From the NCBI GenBank assembly GCA_021817045.1, contig JAKAWG010000031.1:1-51416 (forward strand): a stretch of DNA of 51,416 nucleotides. Reading direction: 5' to 3'. The position numbers were made by a program, and so were the translations under genes. Positions 18,176 to 27,067 of this stretch are shown piece after piece (within the stretch, counting starts at the first letter, position 1; each line of letters opens with the position of its first letter). The notes below the pieces were generated by a model. It did not search any database. It was not told the origin of the DNA and saw only the letters and a list, made by a program, of their open reading frames with translations. Source of the stretch: Acidobacteriota bacterium (lineage in GTDB: Bacteria > Acidobacteriota > Terriglobia > UBA7540).

Positions 18176-20002
18176 ATGACAGTGACAGGGGTGAAGACTC
18201 CGCGTGTGTGCATTTACATGTTCGTCGTACTGTTGTGTTCGGGCGTCGCGGCGATAGCCCGGCAAGGCGCGACGGGCCAGAAGCCAAACGTTCTGATGCT
18301 GGTTCTGGACCAGCTTCGCGCAGACCAGTTGCACTGCTACGGGAACCCGCGCCAGGACAGCCCTAATATTGACAGGCTGGCGGCACGAGGCGTCCACTTT
18401 ACGCACTACTACACGGTTGCTTCGTGGACTTCGCCTTCCTTTGCCTCACTTCATACTTCTCTGTTTGCCTCAAAGCACGGCGTGACGCTTCTCTGGCGTC
18501 CGGGAATGCCGTTGTTGAATAAGGACGTGCCGACGCTGGCAGAAGATTTCCAGGCACACGGCTATTACACTGCCGCCTTCGTCAATAACGGGCTGGCCGG
18601 CAAGCCGCTCACGGGACTGGGCTTCGACGAATATCACGAAGGCTACGCCGCGCCTGCTATAAATATCACTGAGCGGGTAGGAGAAAGAACCGATCTTGTT
18701 CGAACCTCAACTACTGCAAATGAAGCATCAGATTGGTTGAGCAAACACCGGTCTCAAACCTTTTTCCTATATGTTCATTTCCTGGCGCCCCACTCCCCCT
18801 ACGATCCGCCGCCCGAAGACGATCTTTGGAAAAGCGACGCTTATCCCTACCTGACGGATACGGGCTATGACATTATCAACGGTGCCTTGCTACGGTTGGC
18901 GATGCTGGGCGATCAGAAGGCCATCGAACGGCTTTATCAGCTTTACGACGGGAAGATTCATTTTGTTGACCGCTACGTCGGTGAGATTTTGGATCGGCTG
19001 CAGGCGCTGGGATTGCAAGATAAGACGCTGGTGTTTCTGACTTCTGACCATGGCGAGCTCCTCTATTCGCATCCCAAGGATTTCCTGACCTTTGATCATC
19101 GTTCAGCTTACAATACGGACTTACACATCCCATTCATCGCCGCGGGGCCGGGCATCCCACAAGGCAAGCTCATTACTGGGCTTGCGTCAAACGTTGATTC
19201 CACGCCGACAGTCCTCGCTCTAGCAGGCTTACCGCCGCTTTCCGATGCGGAGGGTGAGAGCCTCGTACCCATGATTGAGGGCAAGGTTAAGTCGGAGAAT
19301 AAGTATGTCTATGCAGAAGAAGACGTCGCGATCCCGTTGCGGTGCATCCAAAGCCTACAATATAAGCTGATTCTGAACCTCTGGACGGGCAAGGAGCAGC
19401 TCTTTGACGAAGAAAAGGATCCGAAGGAACTCACAAACGTGGCTAAAGAGCATCCTGAAGTGGTGAAAGCGCTGTCCACCCGTTTGCAGGAATGGATGAG
19501 GCAAAACACCTCCCGGCCGGCCGTGGTACTCCGGCGCTGGAGAATCTTCACTGCACCCGAGCGGGTCACGGTGGTGGACGATCAAACGATTGGAGGGCAG
19601 ATGCTCTTGACCGGCGGCGGCTGGCATTCCGATACGGACCCGGCGAGCGGCAACTTCGGCGGGGGCTGCTTCTGGACGGAGGGGGGCAACGGCTCAAGGG
19701 CGGCTGTGTGGCGTGGAGATAATCCCTTTGTCGGCACGTATAAGGTCTTCGTATATTACGGGCATCCGTCCGTCGGACGACTAGCAAGCAACGCCCCGTT
19801 CACTATTGTTTGCGGGCCTCTGGCCCTGGGGCGCGTGCAGGCACATACTGAACAAAAGACGGTCCGCGTGAACTTTAACCAGGGCGCCGGCCAGTGGCAC
19901 CTCTTGGGAACCGCGAAGGATCCTCGCTATGTCACGGAGACGGACGCGGCGGATGGAGCCATCATCGTTGATGCCATCAAACTTGAGAGAGTCGCACCAT
20001 GA
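18176..20002 (+). CDS. Sulfatase-fold (alkaline phosphatase superfamily) hydrolase with Thr at the catalytic position
   Basis: The product (608 aa) begins with a signal peptide (VCIYMFVVLLCSGVAAIA). It has the superfamily metal-site motifs NVLMLVLDQLRADQL and LTSDHGELLYSHP, and a C-terminal sulfatase region followed by a beta-rich domain (about residues 440-608: TVVDDQTIGGQMLLTGGG). In classical sulfatases the nucleophile is Cys/Ser of CxPxR, turned into formylglycine. Here the site is W-T85-S-P-S-F, so Thr replaces Cys and Phe replaces Arg. Thr is the nucleophile of several phosphotransferases in the superfamily, so this may be a phosphoesterase or transferase. Start 18176 has AAAGGAG well placed; an in-frame TTG lies at 18128. 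Confidence 0.8.
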   Translation: MTVTGVKTPRVCIYMFVVLLCSGVAAIARQGATGQKPNVLMLVLDQLRADQLHCYGNPRQDSPNIDRLAARGVHFTHYYTVASWTSPSFASLHTSLFASKHGVTLLWRPGMPLLNKDVPTLAEDFQAHGYYTAAFVNNGLAGKPLTGLGFDEYHEGYAAPAINITERVGERTDLVRTSTTANEASDWLSKHRSQTFFLYVHFLAPHSPYDPPPEDDLWKSDAYPYLTDTGYDIINGALLRLAMLGDQKAIERLYQLYDGKIHFVDRYVGEILDRLQALGLQDKTLVFLTSDHGELLYSHPKDFLTFDHRSAYNTDLHIPFIAAGPGIPQGKLITGLASNVDSTPTVLALAGLPPLSDAEGESLVPMIEGKVKSENKYVYAEEDVAIPLRCIQSLQYKLILNLWTGKEQLFDEEKDPKELTNVAKEHPEVVKALSTRLQEWMRQNTSRPAVVLRRWRIFTAPERVTVVDDQTIGGQMLLTGGGWHSDTDPASGNFGGGCFWTEGGNGSRAAVWRGDNPFVGTYKVFVYYGHPSVGRLASNAPFTIVCGPLALGRVQAHTEQKTVRVNFNQGAGQWHLLGTAKDPRYVTETDAADGAIIVDAIKLERVAP

Positions 20003-20158
20003 AAGCGCGCGGCGTCTGCACTGCAAAGATATGGCTGCAAGTGGGCCGATGGATTTATACTACACATGCCTTCTACGCCAAATATGGATATGCCGGATAG
20101 ATTGTCGCCGGGTAATATAAATAGAATGAAGCCGGATGAAGCCGAATCACAAGAAGCC

Positions 20159-21547
20159 ATGAAGCCTGAACAACCGCACAAGTCGAGAACCTTGACGCGT
20201 CGGGAGTGGATGAAGATTGCCACCTCGGCGGGCGCGTCAGCCATGATCTTCGCCGACCCTCTGAGTGTGGTGCCTGCAAAACCTGCTTTCCCTTCGCAAA
20301 TCGCGTCAACACAGGCAAACGGCGGAGTAAATCGTCCGCCGAAATGGACCGGCTTCAACAGGAATCTCGGCAGATATTATCTGTCACGCGGATACCCGTC
20401 CTACGAACCGCATCCACGATACCTCGGCGAACTGCATGGCTCCTGGTATGGTATAGGCAAGCAGTATGGCGAACGAGCCCAGGATCTGATTCGCATTGTT
20501 TACGAGGGATGGTACCGAGAGCTGTTGCCAATTCAAGGCAGTCCGGAAGTTATGGCTGCATACTTGCGCCAGCAGAATGCCTACTACGAATTTCTCGTGC
20601 CTGAAGCGCTGGAATTGATGCACGGGATCGCAGATGGAGCTTCGAGGGAGCTTGCAGTATCAGCCTTCCCTCACGAACTCAGCCATTTCTACAAGATCCT
20701 GATGATCAATAGCTATTTTGGCCTAATGGGCAGGCCACCCGTGTTCCAAACGGCCGAGCTGGCCCCCGCGGACAGTGTGGTCCACTGCTGCAGCGGAGCA
20801 GTCATTTTTGGCTCTGCTACGAAGGATGGCAAGGCAATTCACGTCAGCTCTGAGGATCAGCATTTCTTCCCCCAAGAATATTTGGTCACGTTCGTCGTTC
20901 GACCCAGTGACAGGTGTGCCCATCGCTATACGGTGACAGACTCCGCAGGCGAGATCGGGAGCGAACATGCTCAGAATGACCGAGGGGTATCTGTAAGCGG
21001 CTATGCCGGAGGTAGCTTCGATATTCTCGGTCCCACGCTTGCCTATCCGTTTTCGGGCTACCGGCGTCCGGGATTGGACTGGCAGGTGGGAGATTTCTAC
21101 GCCGCGGCTTTCGCTGAGAGCGCACGACATGCCGTCGAACTGCTAACCGTTGGCCGCCCTCAATATCGGGCCAAGTCTGGCCATAAGATCGTGATCGGCA
21201 AATGTACGCGGGGTGCCAACTGGGTGGCCTCAGACGGCCACGAAGCCTTTGTGGTCGAAAGCATCCCAGCCGACCAACATGGAATAGCACGCTATGCCAT
21301 CCGCGTGCCGGGGCAGATGGGGGAACGCGGGAGGAGCTACATTGTTTCAACCAATAATGTCGAGGCTAGGGACAGCTACAACGAGAACAACGTTCACGAT
21401 CCCGATCATCCCATGAGCCAGCACGGGAACGGCAGCGAGCGTCCGACGCACTTCGATTTGAACTTGGCGGGGATGCGTTTCTGGACGTTTATGTGGCTGA
21501 TCCACAACAACTATGGCCATGTCGACGTGGACATGGTTCAGGCGTAG
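20159..21547 (+). CDS. C45-like Ntn-hydrolase (acyltransferase/peptidase family), probably C-terminally truncated
   Basis: The frame carries a Tat signal (LTRREWMKIATSAGASAMIF). A fold typical of C45/acyl-CoA:6-APA acyltransferase-like Ntn hydrolases follows: HGSWYGIGKQYGERAQDL, then VVHCCSGAVIFGSATKDG with a candidate autocatalytic Cys, and HVSSEDQHFFPQEYL. I chose ATG 20159, which gives a short n-region before the RR; ATGs at 20066 and 20126 are in frame. The stop at 21545 is TAG, but the same frame stays protein-like for about 85 more codons, so the natural C-terminus is likely longer. Substrate unknown. Confidence 0.65.
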   Translation: MKPEQPHKSRTLTRREWMKIATSAGASAMIFADPLSVVPAKPAFPSQIASTQANGGVNRPPKWTGFNRNLGRYYLSRGYPSYEPHPRYLGELHGSWYGIGKQYGERAQDLIRIVYEGWYRELLPIQGSPEVMAAYLRQQNAYYEFLVPEALELMHGIADGASRELAVSAFPHELSHFYKILMINSYFGLMGRPPVFQTAELAPADSVVHCCSGAVIFGSATKDGKAIHVSSEDQHFFPQEYLVTFVVRPSDRCAHRYTVTDSAGEIGSEHAQNDRGVSVSGYAGGSFDILGPTLAYPFSGYRRPGLDWQVGDFYAAAFAESARHAVELLTVGRPQYRAKSGHKIVIGKCTRGANWVASDGHEAFVVESIPADQHGIARYAIRVPGQMGERGRSYIVSTNNVEARDSYNENNVHDPDHPMSQHGNGSERPTHFDLNLAGMRFWTFMWLIHNNYGHVDVDMVQA

Positions 21548-21805
21548 CGCAGATCGCATTTCGTCTACGATCAGTCAGGGGTTCGCCACGACTACCTCAA
21601 CGCAGCAGGCAGAGAAGTGCCGCTGAATCTAGTCCCCGATGCCGCCACCCTATGCTGGCACAGTTCTGGGCCGGCCGGCGTGGATACCTTCAAAGGCGTG
21701 GATACCTAAGTGAGCTTGTCGGTGGCGCAGGATCTGGTTTCCTACCGCACAAAAGGGCGTCCATGCGAATGGGTAGGGCCATGGGATCGGGTATCATTGG
21801 GCTAG
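21548..21805 (+). pseudogene. Read-through tail of the C45-like gene
   Basis: In the frame of the preceding gene the DNA after TAG reads SHFVYDQSGVRHDYLNAAGR, then CWHSSGPAGVDTFKGVDT, a TAA at 21707-21709 (where Tyr would fit), and VSLSVAQDLVSYRTKGRPCE, before TAG at 21803. This resembles the normal C-terminal end of the family, so two to three nonsense changes appear to have removed it without any frameshift. Confidence 0.5.
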
Positions 21806-22117
21806 ATTGGATCTTTTCGTGCTTGCCAGACCCTTCAGGATGCACTTGGTCCCGTTCGTCGTTTGATTCTTCCGTGGATGGCTCCGCACGCGAGGTTTTA
21901 CATTTCTTATAAGAGCACCGGCACAACACCCGCATTGACTTTGCCGAAGCGCGAATGATCGCCGTCCACAGAGAAAAAGGAAGTCTCCGTGGACCCGACT
22001 AACACAATCGCGGGAGGCCGCGCAGGTCAACCAACCCAAACGCGAGCAGGCCTGCGTGCGTCCACAGAACCGCCGTTCGGCCTCACGTTTAGCAACATTC
22101 CGCTGATCAACCTGCGG

Positions 22118-22596
22118 ATGGAGTTTAACGACACCTATGCGTTTCTGAACTCCCCCGAAGCTGAGGAGTGTCTGAAGCCACCGGCAAGGCCCATCCGGGT
22201 CCGGCTGTTTATATGGGGTGGCATGCCGGGAGACCCGATGACCCTTTTACTGCAGCGCGCGACTCTTGGTATTGAGGCGTACCTTTCCGGAGCGCTTTGG
22301 CATACCGCTGCTGTCCTCGGAAGCCTGTCGAAAGGGCTGGTCGCGAAGCTCAAGAACCCGGTTTTATTTGGGTCAAAGTCCGCTGTCGAGAACATTTATC
22401 ATCGCATGCCAGCAGCCGTACACCCAGAGCTTAGCCTTCGTCACCTCGACCAACCCTTTACGAACGGAATCGAGCCTTCTATAAGGAGGTTAGGAACCCC
22501 ATCTTCCACGGAAAGCAGCTAACCCAGTCACTCCTGGTCAACAGCCGCCACAATCCTTTGATTTACATCAGTTTCAGCGCCATTCTTGACTCCTGA
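22118..22596 (+). pseudogene. HEPN-like protein of unknown function, frameshifted
   Basis: ATG 22118 opens MEFNDTYAFLNSPEAEECLK and a helical segment (LLLQRATLGIEAYLSGALW, ENIYHRMPAAVHPELSLRHL). Near 22455 the frame shifts, and the continuation in the next frame is YERNRAFYKEVRNPIFHGKQ, ending at 22596. RNPIFH fits the R-x4-H signature of HEPN RNases, which are toxins or defence effectors. The upstream frame is open to 21989 but those residues look non-coding. HEPN assignment rests on one short motif. Confidence 0.4.
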
Positions 22597-22904
22597 ACAA
22601 GACAGTCGTCAGTTTAAGCCACAAGGCGTTTCAAGAGCGTCATACGACTGAGCTTCGCCTGCCGAGGCTAGCTCTAAGTGTCTGACGCGTTTGGGGCTTC
22701 TCTCGGGCGTTGCTCTGATAAAGTTCTTTAGAAATTCGAGGTTCGCACCCCATGTCTATGCGTCCGGGCAGCTGTTTGACAGGAAAAATAGATGAGCCTA
22801 CTAAACTGGAGTGGGCGATTCGTGTCGCAGAGGCGGCCTGCCGCAAAAATCAAAGGACTCCCGCGGCGATGGGGACGCCGTGGGTAGCGGCGAGGTGAAG
22901 AAGC
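22597..22904. other. Intergenic, nothing recognised
   Basis: There is no supported ORF or RNA here. The last 20 bases contain GAGGTGAAG, the RBS of the excisionase-like gene. Confidence 0.5.
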
Positions 22905-23123
22905 ATGGCCGACGGCCAAGGAACGCTTTTAACCGTTCAAGAGGTTGCAGATATCTTGAAAGTCCCGGTCTCTTGGGTATACGAGCACACACGGGGGTAT
23001 TGCACTGGGAGATTACCCTACATCAAGATTGGTAAGTATCTCCGTTTCCTAGATTCCGACATGTCGAGATATCTCGATGAGATGCGATGTCAGGACGACA
23101 GGTCCGGCGACAGGGCTGAGTAG
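22905..23123 (+). CDS. Excisionase-like helix-turn-helix DNA-binding protein
   Basis: The 72-aa protein consists of a MerR/AlpA-type winged HTH (LLTVQEVADILKVPVSWVYE, then PYIKIGKYLRF). Such proteins act as recombination directionality factors or small regulators of integrative elements. It lies about 1.6 kb before the integrase gene on the same strand, with an IS inserted between them, which fits an xis-int module of the element left of the tRNA-derived att site. Confidence 0.75.
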   Translation: MADGQGTLLTVQEVADILKVPVSWVYEHTRGYCTGRLPYIKIGKYLRFLDSDMSRYLDEMRCQDDRSGDRAE

Positions 23124-23279
23124 TGGCCGAGACTCGACCTGAGCAAGCGCCAAATGGCCGGACTGAATCCAATTCGAAGGGTAGGTGCGGTTAAGCGCAA
23201 TGCGCTTCACTCTCGACGCCCCGTGCTTGATCGATCAAAACGCGTGAGCAAAGCCCCTGCGCGCGTCAAGCCATCTAAG

Positions 23280-24608
23280 AATGTAACTTTCACAGGTCTC
23301 CGTGGCGACATCTAAAATGTAACCGGGCGCCGAGATGCAACCGAGGGACTGGGGCTGAGGCGGCGGTCAGCCAGGGCATAGATGCGCTCCAGCTTGCGGT
23401 CAATGGTGCGCGCCAGCTGGAAGGGGTCCAGGCGCTGAGGCAGGGCACGGAGCTCGGCTGCGCGCTCGGGGTCGATGACCTCGGAGGCCAGGGCACGGTC
23501 GAGCGGCGTCTGCGCTTCGCTGTACTTCCGGCGGAGCTTCGAGGCCACGCGGATCTTGCGCAGCAGCTTGACCGAAGGCTGAAACAGATTCATCCACAGG
23601 CGCAATTCGTTCCGGTAAAGGTCGTTGATCGCCTCGACGGCTTCCGGCGTGTCATAGCGGTTCCAGGCCAGGAGCTTCCTCACGTGCGTCCAGTTCTTCT
23701 GCTCGATGTGGGCGTTGTCGTCTTTCTTGTAAGGGCGGCTGCGGGTGAACTGGATGTTTTGCTTCCAGCACCAGCGGCCCAGCTGGGCGTTGATGAACTC
23801 CGAGCCGTTGTCGGTGTCAATGCCCAGCAGGCGGAAAGGGAGCGCCGCTTGAATCTCCTCGAAGGCCGCGAGGACCGCGGCCTCGCCTTTGCCCCGCACG
23901 GCGCGGGTCTCGGTCCAGGTGGTGTGCAGGTCGGTGAGGTTCAGCGAGTAGGCGAATTCGCCCGAGGTCCGGTTGCCGGAGTGCGAGACCAAGTCCACCT
24001 CGCTGAAGCCGGGGACGCGCACGTCCCAGGCGTCGGTCTTGACCGGAATCTGGTGTTTGAGCAGAGCGCCGGGCCGCGTGCCGCCGTAGCGTCGTCGCTT
24101 CAATCGCTGCTTGCGCTCGCGCAAACGGCGATCCACCTGGCGGGCGCTGATCTGGAGCAACTGCCGCTCGACCTCGGCGCTCACCCCCCGGAAGCGCTTC
24201 CTCACCCAGGGTATCCAGAGCGGCAGCAGCGCCTTCAAGCGCACCGACCAGGGATACCCTGCCGTTTCCCACACCGCTTCGAGCACCCACACGGCCGTCG
24301 GGCCATAGCTCGGCGAGCGTGAGCGACGCCGCACCTGCCCGGGCTGCGAGCGGCCCGGCGGCGGGCCGTTCAACAGTCGAATGGCGTACTTCCGGTGGTA
24401 TCCCGTGTTGGCGCAGAATTCGCTCAAGATCACTTGCTTCACTTTCCGATCCGCCTGACGATAGCGCGCGTAGATGGCTCGGAAATATTCCCATCGCGAT
24501 CGGTGGCTCATGGCAACCCTCCTCCGGATTCCAGGAATTGGGTTACACCTCAAACGGCGCGACGGGTTACATTCTTAAATGTCTCGACGGCTCCTCATCG
24601 GTTACATT
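23280..24608 (-). mobile_element. IS with integrase-core (DDE) transposase
   Basis: About 1.33 kb. Each end carries two copies of AATGTAAC, 35 bp apart (23280/23315 on the left; inverted at about 24565/24601 on the right), giving imperfect inverted ends of about 45 bp. I could not identify a target duplication. The element is inserted between the excisionase-like and integrase genes. Family is uncertain: IS481-like or unclassified. Confidence 0.6.
23312..24511 (-). CDS. DDE integrase-core transposase
   Basis: This 399-aa protein has an HTH-containing N-terminus (VKQVILSEFCANTGYHRKYA). Its retroviral-integrase-type core has D in FSEVDLVSHSG, D in LLGIDTDNGSEF and E in DDNAHIEQKNWTHVRKLL. I chose ATG 24511 because GGAGGAGGG lies just upstream; the frame also opens at 24553. 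It appears intact. Confidence 0.78.
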   Translation of the reverse strand: MSHRSRWEYFRAIYARYRQADRKVKQVILSEFCANTGYHRKYAIRLLNGPPPGRSQPGQVRRRSRSPSYGPTAVWVLEAVWETAGYPWSVRLKALLPLWIPWVRKRFRGVSAEVERQLLQISARQVDRRLRERKQRLKRRRYGGTRPGALLKHQIPVKTDAWDVRVPGFSEVDLVSHSGNRTSGEFAYSLNLTDLHTTWTETRAVRGKGEAAVLAAFEEIQAALPFRLLGIDTDNGSEFINAQLGRWCWKQNIQFTRSRPYKKDDNAHIEQKNWTHVRKLLAWNRYDTPEAVEAINDLYRNELRLWMNLFQPSVKLLRKIRVASKLRRKYSEAQTPLDRALASEVIDPERAAELRALPQRLDPFQLARTIDRKLERIYALADRRLSPSPSVASRRPVTF

Positions 24609-24714
24609 TAACACGTCTCGATACGCTGCCTTGATGATCTCTCGGACTGCGGTTACACTTGATGCGCAGCGAGTGGAAAGCCGGCGAATCAACGAGAAGC
24701 TAAAGGAGGCTTCG

Positions 24715-25875
24715 ATGATTCGACGGCGATACCAAGTTGGGAGTCTTGAGTTACGGAACGGCGTGTACCGACTGCGTTACCGCATCGACGTGATCGGCCA
24801 CACTGGCAAGGTCGAGGGCCGGAAACGCAAATCTGTAACGCTTGGCAGAATTACACGGCGGGAAGCACTTCGCAAGCGTGAAGAGTTTCTTGCAAAACAT
24901 GGGTTAGGTGGCAAGCCGAGGGCCGAAATGGCGTTCACTGATTACTGGGACTTGCATTACTGGCCAAATGCTGTCGACCAGAAGAAGGACGTGAGCACCA
25001 AGAAGTTCTACACGAGCCTTTTCAAGAACCATATCGAGCCTGTTGTCGGCAAAGTGGCCCTCGGGGACATCAAACGGTTTGGTGTTGAGGCTTTTCTTTC
25101 GGATAAGCTGAAGGAAGGGTACTCAAGGCAGACTGTCCACCACCTTCGCAACGTCCTGAGCAAGGCTCTCCAGGCAGCTCGCAGATGGGAATGGATTGAA
25201 GAGAACCCGGCCCGAATGATTGAACTCGGCAAGGTTCACAAGGTCCGACCAGCTCGGGCATTAGCGCTGGAGGAGGTTTCTATAATTGCCGAGAATCTCC
25301 CGGAAGGTCCGAAGGCTGTTTTAGTAACCGGGGTGTTCTTCGGGCTGCGGATCGGCGAGGTGCTTGGTTTGAAGGTGCAGGACGTTGATTTTGAACACCG
25401 CATCTTGAAGGTTGAACGCTCGGCAACTCGGGGAATTATCAAAGAAGCAAAGGGGCCGGAAGGGAAGCGCCAATTTCGGCTGCCTGATCTTGCCGTGCGA
25501 ATCATGCAGCATTGGCTTCACGTACAGAACAGCGACTCGGAATGGCTGTTTCCGAACGCGAAAGGCAGCATTTATGAGGACAGGTTGTATTGGAAAAGGT
25601 TCGTCAAGCCGGTCGCGGACCGATTAAATCTTCCTCACTGGAGTTGGCATTCAATGCGACACACATTCCTCACGTTCAACGGACTCCGGGAAGACCTTTC
25701 GTTGCCAGTGCTGCAATCCCTGGCCGGCCACGCCAACCCTGAAACCACAATGCAGTACATCGATAAATTCTGGCGCGAGAAAACAGAGGCGCTCCAGGTG
25801 TGGGCAGAGAAGTTGGCCACACTTGGCCCCATGTTTGACGGCCATGAAAAAGCGGGTCCGCAAGTTCTTCAATAA
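24715..25875 (+). CDS. Tyrosine integrase of tRNA-Pro element
   Basis: The 386-aa integrase has an N-terminal arm-binding-like region (MIRRRYQVGSLELRNGVYRL), a core-binding domain and a complete catalytic domain: Arg in FFGLRIGEVLGL, Lys near EAKGPEGKRQFR, HSMRHTFLT for HxxR, and LAGHANPETTMQYID with the last His and the Tyr nucleophile. AAGGAGG sits 7 nt before ATG 24715. Its 3' end is 9 bp from a 50-bp copy of tRNA-Pro, the usual layout for an integrase next to its attachment site. It should catalyse insertion into the tRNA-Pro 3' end. Confidence 0.9.
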   Translation: MIRRRYQVGSLELRNGVYRLRYRIDVIGHTGKVEGRKRKSVTLGRITRREALRKREEFLAKHGLGGKPRAEMAFTDYWDLHYWPNAVDQKKDVSTKKFYTSLFKNHIEPVVGKVALGDIKRFGVEAFLSDKLKEGYSRQTVHHLRNVLSKALQAARRWEWIEENPARMIELGKVHKVRPARALALEEVSIIAENLPEGPKAVLVTGVFFGLRIGEVLGLKVQDVDFEHRILKVERSATRGIIKEAKGPEGKRQFRLPDLAVRIMQHWLHVQNSDSEWLFPNAKGSIYEDRLYWKRFVKPVADRLNLPHWSWHSMRHTFLTFNGLREDLSLPVLQSLAGHANPETTMQYIDKFWREKTEALQVWAEKLATLGPMFDGHEKAGPQVLQ

Positions 25876-25884
25876 CAAGAGGAT

Positions 25885-25934
25885 TGGTCGGGGCGCCCGG
25901 ATTCGAACCGGGGACCTCTTGCGCCCAAGGCAAG
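25885..25934 (-). repeat. att site: 50-bp copy of tRNA-Pro 3' half
   Basis: 49 of 50 bases match 47314-47363 inside the tRNA-Pro gene, covering CCA, acceptor, T-arm and the 3' part of the anticodon arm. The sequence then diverges, so no full tRNA is present here. It marks the left end of the 21.4-kb island and, at the same time, the right end of the element whose integrase ends at 25875. Confidence 0.9.
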
Positions 25935-25950
25935 TCAAAATCTTGTATCT

Positions 25951-25984
25951 TGTTGGCTCGCTTGGCTTCTTCTTCGGTCTTGTA
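25951..25984 (+). repeat. Diverged direct repeat, copy 1
   Basis: This 34-bp stretch (TGTTGGCTCGCT ... CGGTCTTGTA) matches 27172-27205 at 29 of 34 positions. It lies just inside the left att site. Confidence 0.5.
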
Positions 25985-26070
25985 GCATAGTTTTATACGG
26001 TATTCGGGGCTTGTTGTTCCCCTCCTGTTCCCTCCAGAACAAAAGTGGGGCGTATTCTTGGCAAGAGGCC

Positions 26071-26421
26071 TCAACAGGTAATGTGGAGTATTGCGTTTGT
26101 CTCCTCAGCACCTTGCCCCAGAACCTTGATCGCTTGCGCGGTCGGAAGAATCAGCAAATCAATCTTGCGCCGTTCGGCTTCTGACCTGACATCTTTCATA
26201 ACCGGGAGTGAACCGTACGCGCCGGTGCCAATCACCAGCCGTCGGCATTTCCACGGGATCTCTTCTTCGGCGGACAGAGGTGTGTGCCCGTATTCATCTT
26301 GAAACTTCTTCGAAGGCTTTTTCCGACGCTTGCGAATTTCACCGCGGTCAACGACGACGTCGTGGTCGTAGGTGATCCCATCAATCTGGATGGATCCAAA
26401 GCGGAAAACGCCAAATCGCAT
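26071..26421 (-). CDS. MTH938/NDUFAF3-family protein
   Basis: The 116-aa product (MRFGVFRFGSIQIDGITYDH, KKPSKKFQDEYGHTPLSAEE, CRRLVIGTGAYGSLPVMKDV) belongs to the MTH938-like (DUF498) fold related to mitochondrial NDUFAF3. Biochemical role in bacteria is unclear to me. A TATAAT hexamer at 26438-26443 (minus strand) lies only about 17-22 nt before the start codons at 26427 and 26421, so the transcript may have a very short leader. It looks out of place among defence genes. Confidence 0.75.
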   Translation of the reverse strand: MRFGVFRFGSIQIDGITYDHDVVVDRGEIRKRRKKPSKKFQDEYGHTPLSAEEEIPWKCRRLVIGTGAYGSLPVMKDVRSEAERRKIDLLILPTAQAIKVLGQGAEETNAILHITC

Positions 26422-26593
26422 TGACATCCCCACACGTATTATACTGCGCCTGCATTCAGCAGTCTGAAGGAGAGCGACCACTGTTCCCGGCGGGTCAATA
26501 TCCGCGGTTCGTCCGCCGCCAGTCAATCCGCCAGCGCCCGCCGGATACTTTGGCCCAGAATAACCGCTTCATCCGCGTTCCGCGGGCGTGGTG

Positions 26594-27067
26594 TTAAGGC
26601 GCAGCGGTACGTTCGTAGAATCCGCGGGTGTGCCAGGAGTCGCCATACCCAGATTTTTGGTAGTCGAGATGATGGGAAAACTCGTGACACAACGTGCTGA
26701 GAAACGTTCCAAAAGAAGTGACCTGCTTGCAGACGGCGGTTCGCATCCAGACGCGAATCACTTTCGTGTTGGGATGGTAATCGCCGAACAGCTCCGTGGC
26801 CCATCCACCTTCGCGGGTGTGGATCGGCCGGGCCGCGAGGATCCGGATGGACGGAGTTTCGACTTCGTAAAAGCCGGCAAGGATCTCCAGAAACTCGGCG
26901 CAGGCAATTCGTAGGGCATCCCGATTTCCTGCATTGAGGGAAGACTCAATTCTGCTGGCGACGGAGGTCAGCTGGTTGTGGCCGGGCAGGTTGAGGATTC
27001 TGGTCTTCTCGCTTTTAAAAAATGAAGCGCGAAGGGCCGGTTTCCGCGGCGCACAATCAGTGAGCAT
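26594..27067 (-). CDS. Small zincin-like putative metallopeptidase
   Basis: The 157-aa protein contains LSTLCHEFSHHLDYQKSGYG (HEFSH, the HExxH zinc motif) and then DSWHTRGFYERT, whose His could be the third ligand. Overall size and layout resemble the SprT-like or other short zincins. No signal peptide is visible, so it is likely cytoplasmic. I chose ATG 27067; the frame opens at 27106. Confidence 0.6.
   Translation of the reverse strand: MLTDCAPRKPALRASFFKSEKTRILNLPGHNQLTSVASRIESSLNAGNRDALRIACAEFLEILAGFYEVETPSIRILAARPIHTREGGWATELFGDYHPNTKVIRVWMRTAVCKQVTSFGTFLSTLCHEFSHHLDYQKSGYGDSWHTRGFYERTAAP

Noticed and set aside
713..21805. Alternative genetic code (stop reassignment) to explain the many in-frame stops
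   Set aside because: Long intact genes in the same window end normally at TAG, TGA and TAA, and the interrupted genes are mostly mobile-element remnants.
25885..25934. Second tRNA-Pro gene
   Set aside because: Only the 3' half is present; D-arm and 5' acceptor strand are missing, so it is an att copy.
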